From Sphingomonadaceae bacterium (GTDB lineage Bacteria > Pseudomonadota > Alphaproteobacteria > Sphingomonadales > Sphingomonadaceae), in contig JACKLA010000005.1 in NCBI GenBank assembly GCA_024236155.1, positions 1 to 64,000 of the forward strand: 64,000 nucleotides of DNA, written 5' to 3'. Every line of letters starts with the position of its first letter. The first letter of the stretch is position 1. Made by a program: the position numbers and the translations under genes. Of this stretch, positions 61,817-64,000 are shown in pieces. The notes below the pieces were generated by a model. It was given only the letters and a program-made list of their open reading frames with translations, was not told the origin of the DNA and ran no database searches.

Positions 61817-62680
61817 ATGCGTCTCGCACGCTTTGAAGTTGGTGGAAGTGAAACGCTCGGCATCGTGGTCGACGAGGGTATTGTCGATCTCGCCAAGGCA
61901 GGCCTGCCGTTCGGTTCGATGCTCGAAATCGTCGCGCAGGGCGACACCGCACTGGATGCCATTCGCGCAGCAACCGAAGGGCGCGCAGCCGACTACGCCC
62001 TTGCTGATGTGAAGCTGCTCGCCCCGCTCCGGCCCGGCAAATACATGGGCATCGGGATGAACTTCCAGAAGCATATCGAAGAAGCCATCCGGCTTGGCGT
62101 CGAGCCGCCCAAGTACCAGTACTGGTTCAACAAGCAGACGACCTGCATCAACGATCCGTTCGGCGATATCGATCCGGGCGTCACCGAAAAGCTCGACTAT
62201 GAAGTTGAGCTGGGCATCGTGATCGGCAAGCCCGCAAAATATGTGAAGGCTGCCGATGCGCTCGACCATGTGTTCGGTTATGTTGTGACCAACGATGTGT
62301 CAGGGCGTGACTGGCAGCGCCACACGCGCAGCTTTACCGTTGGCAAGTCGTTCGACACGCACGGCCCGATCGGACCATGGATCGTGACCGCCGACGAAAT
62401 CGAGGACCCGCAAAACCTCAACCTCCGGTCGATCGTGAACGGCGAGCTGCGGCAGGACGATAACACCGCCAACATGGTCTACACGATCGCTGAACAGATC
62501 GAGTATCTTTCCACCGCGTTCACGCTCGAATCCGGAGACATGTTCCTCACCGGCACGCCGCACGGCGTGGGATCGGCGATGGAACCGCCGAGCTTCCTCA
62601 AGCCCGGCGATGTCGTGCGCTGCGAGATCGACGGTATCGGCTACATTGAAAATACCGTCGTGGAATCGAGCTATCGCTGA
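61817..62680 (+). CDS. Fumarylacetoacetate-hydrolase-family protein 2, 287 aa
   Basis: ATG at 61817 (MRLARFEVGGSE) with TAAGGAG upstream. FAH fold: GKYMGIGMNFQKHIEEA, DYEVELGIVIGKPAKYV (metal Glu pair), VTNDVSGRDWQR, GDMFLTGTPHGVGSAMEPPSFLKPGD. Shares family but only modest likeness with FAH protein 1. In operon with the dienelactone hydrolase that follows after about 80 bp. Confidence 0.87.
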   Translation: MRLARFEVGGSETLGIVVDEGIVDLAKAGLPFGSMLEIVAQGDTALDAIRAATEGRAADYALADVKLLAPLRPGKYMGIGMNFQKHIEEAIRLGVEPPKYQYWFNKQTTCINDPFGDIDPGVTEKLDYEVELGIVIGKPAKYVKAADALDHVFGYVVTNDVSGRDWQRHTRSFTVGKSFDTHGPIGPWIVTADEIEDPQNLNLRSIVNGELRQDDNTANMVYTIAEQIEYLSTAFTLESGDMFLTGTPHGVGSAMEPPSFLKPGDVVRCEIDGIGYIENTVVESSYR

Positions 62681-62694
62681 TTCCCGCGTTCGTC

Positions 62695-62735
62695 CGGCGG
62701 GAAAGTAACGGTCGGGGGGCTGTTCTTTCCCGTCG
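62695..62735 (+). terminator. Possible terminator-like hairpin between the FAH and DLH genes
   Basis: CGGCGGGAAAG (62695-62705) can pair with CTTTCCCGTCG (62725-62735) with one G-T pair; 14 nt after the FAH stop. May attenuate rather than stop transcription. Confidence 0.4.
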
Positions 62736-62759
62736 GGCGGATCACCCGGAGCTGAACCG

Positions 62760-63494
62760 ATGAGCACTCCGCACATTGTCGACTATAGTGCCGATGTCCC
62801 GATGAAGGGTCGGCTGTTCATGCCGGATGCCGATGCGCGCAAGCCAGGCTGCATCCTGATGATCTCGGAAGCACCTGGCCCCGGCGAGAATGTGACCAGC
62901 CGCGCCGCGCGCCTGCAGGAGCGCGGGCACGGCGTCTTCCTTGCCGATTTCCATGGCGGGGGCGAAGTCCTCGAGGACCATACGGAAATCATGGCGCGAC
63001 TGACGGCGCTGCGCGAACAGCCAGATGTCCCGTTGAACCGCGGGATGGCAGCACTCGAAACACTGCAATCGATCCCCGAACTGGCCGGGGAGCCGGTTAT
63101 CGCGGCGGGCTATTGTTTCGGCGGCACCATCGCTCTCGATATGGGCCGATATGGCGCACAACTTGCCGCGATTGCCGGGTTTCATTCCGGCCTCACCCCG
63201 CTCGGTGGGGTGACTTCGGTTGCCGACTGGAAAGCGACCGGCGTGCTGGCATGCATCGGCGCTGACGATCCGACCATATCCGCCAGCGAGCGCGCCGCTT
63301 TCGAAATGGAAATGCTCGATCGCGGCGGCGAGTGGACGCTCCAGGTTTATGGCGGGGTCATCCACGCGTTCACGGATCGGAATATCGAACGGATCGGCAT
63401 GCCCGATTTCGCTCGTTACGACCGCTGGGCGGATGAACAATCCTGGTGTGCATTCCTGCAACTGATCGATCACGCATCGCAGGTGCAGGAATGA
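62760..63494 (+). CDS. Dienelactone hydrolase family protein, 244 aa
   Basis: Alpha/beta-hydrolase of the dienelactone hydrolase family (dienelactone to maleylacetate). Nucleophile Cys119 in AAGYCFGGTIALDM, Asp169/Asp170 (IGADDPTI) and His202 (GGVIHAFT): the family triad is in place. Its product class fits the maleylacetate pathway, though hydroxyquinol cleavage yields maleylacetate directly, so it may serve a halogenated or related side branch. Confidence 0.87.
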   Translation: MSTPHIVDYSADVPMKGRLFMPDADARKPGCILMISEAPGPGENVTSRAARLQERGHGVFLADFHGGGEVLEDHTEIMARLTALREQPDVPLNRGMAALETLQSIPELAGEPVIAAGYCFGGTIALDMGRYGAQLAAIAGFHSGLTPLGGVTSVADWKATGVLACIGADDPTISASERAAFEMEMLDRGGEWTLQVYGGVIHAFTDRNIERIGMPDFARYDRWADEQSWCAFLQLIDHASQVQE

Positions 63495-63512
63495 CACTCC
63501 AGCCTTTTCATG

Positions 63513-63551
63513 TGTAAACATTTAAACGGTTGATGCCAAAAAGTGGCGACA
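63513..63551. promoter_or_regulatory. TGTCAACA-type operator, 30-bp spaced dyad (CoA-transferase promoter)
   Basis: TGTAAACAT (63513-63521) and GTGGCGACA (63543-63551), starts 30 bp apart. AAAAAGTGGCGACA is identical to that at 45476-45489 and in the same register. Confidence 0.6.
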
Positions 63552-63662
63552 TTATAGCGCAATCACACATGTCGCCTTTGCCACCCCCACAAGGCCGTGA
63601 GGCAGGTGGTCGAGAGGAAAATCGCGCTCCAGCGCGGATGGCTGCAACGGGAAGAATCGAAT

Positions 63663-64000
63663 ATGGAGAAAGTCTGTCAAACCGCTGCCGAGGCGATGAA
63701 AGACGTCCTGCGTGACGGCATCACGCTCATGGCTGGCGGCTTCGGCCTGTGCGGCGTGCCCGAACGCCTGATCGCCGAAGTCCAGCGTTCGGGGATCACC
63801 GGGCTGACCGTCATCTCGAACAATTGCGGCATGACGGGCGAAGGGCTTTGGCACCTGCTCGACGCCGGGCAGATACAGAAGATGGTCGGCTCCTATATCG
63901 GCGACAACAAACTGCTCGAAACCAAGGTACTGGAAGAAACCATCGATTTCGAGCTCGTGCCGCAAGGAACGCTGGCAGAGCGCATGCGGGCCGGCGGTGC
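63663..64000 (+). CDS. 3-Oxoacid (probably 3-oxoadipate) CoA-transferase subunit A, 3'-truncated by window edge
   Basis: Open from ATG 63663 (GGGAAGAAT upstream) to the end of the window, 112 codons. Sequence MEKVCQTAAEAMKDVLRDGI, LMAGGFGLCGVPERLIAEV, VISNNCGMTGEGLW, MVGSYIGDNKLLETK and VPQGTLAERMRAGG is that of the alpha subunit of SCOT/3-oxoadipate transferases. After maleylacetate reductase, this step would activate 3-oxoadipate to its CoA ester. Subunit B should follow outside the window. Confidence 0.88.
   Translation, partial: MEKVCQTAAEAMKDVLRDGITLMAGGFGLCGVPERLIAEVQRSGITGLTVISNNCGMTGEGLWHLLDAGQIQKMVGSYIGDNKLLETKVLEETIDFELVPQGTLAERMRAGG

Overview
The window looks like a moderately GC-rich alphaproteobacterial genome, most likely a member of the Sphingomonadales. 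This rests on the mix of families (large TonB receptor, DUF5818-like protein, an F/R388-style MobF conjugation module with a plasmid-type ParB relic, gamma-resorcylate catabolism), not on a marker gene. No rRNA or intact tRNA was found. All identifications are from reading the sequence; no database search was run. The left half (1 to about 32,970) appears to be an integrated mobile element and the right half is chromosome-like catabolic DNA.

Mobile half. The window opens inside a CzcA-type metal efflux gene. A minus-strand conjugation module follows in R388 order: small RHH-like protein (8221-8550), TraD/TrwB coupling protein, MobF relaxase, a small unknown protein and an AlpA-like regulator. 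The 0.86 kb gap upstream of it contains a sequence resembling the F-plasmid nic site. A second copy in the same orientation lies 9 kb to the right, and between them sit an Rhs/YD-repeat operon with a swapped-looking C-terminal tip plus candidate lipoprotein immunity gene, and two overlapping tyrosine recombinases. Next come small genes (73-aa unknown, HEPN-like protein, Ssb) and an AraC regulator / CPBP protease / esterase / secreted protein set. From 24,130 to 29,674 there is a defence-like island: an SMC/Rad50-like ATPase with an 80-aa partner, divergent from an HTH regulator, an AbiEii-like nucleotidyltransferase and a truncated REase-STAND gene. Then come an N-terminally truncated ParB, a lytic transglycosylase without a signal peptide, a DUF5818-like protein, a third integrase, and the 3' part of a tRNA-Val(CAC), which I read as the right attachment site of the whole element.

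Right half. At 33.5-39.4 kb a P450, a LuxR-type response regulator and a 7TM histidine kinase are bracketed by two paralogous small secreted proteins. A 20-bp dyad (AATGGG...CCCCATT) occurs upstream of both secreted genes, at matching distance, and upstream of the kinase. From 39.6 kb to the end is a gamma-resorcylate/hydroxyquinol catabolic region: a TonB receptor between two paralogous TAXI-like binding lipoproteins, an MFS transporter, a quinone-oxidoreductase-like protein, GST, a class-D flavin oxygenase, FAH hydrolase, gamma-resorcylate decarboxylase, VOC protein, LysR, [2Fe-2S] ferredoxin, hydroxyquinol 1,2-dioxygenase, maleylacetate reductase, Tat-exported sulfatase, cytochrome b561, GntR/FCD regulator, an atypical SDR, YCII protein, a second FAH, dienelactone hydrolase and the start of a CoA-transferase. 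Together these give a route 2,6-dihydroxybenzoate -> resorcinol -> hydroxyquinol -> maleylacetate -> 3-oxoadipate -> CoA ester. A motif TGTCAACA, often arranged as inverted half-sites 10, 20 or 30 bp apart, recurs in the promoters of this region and is the likely operator of the GntR regulator.
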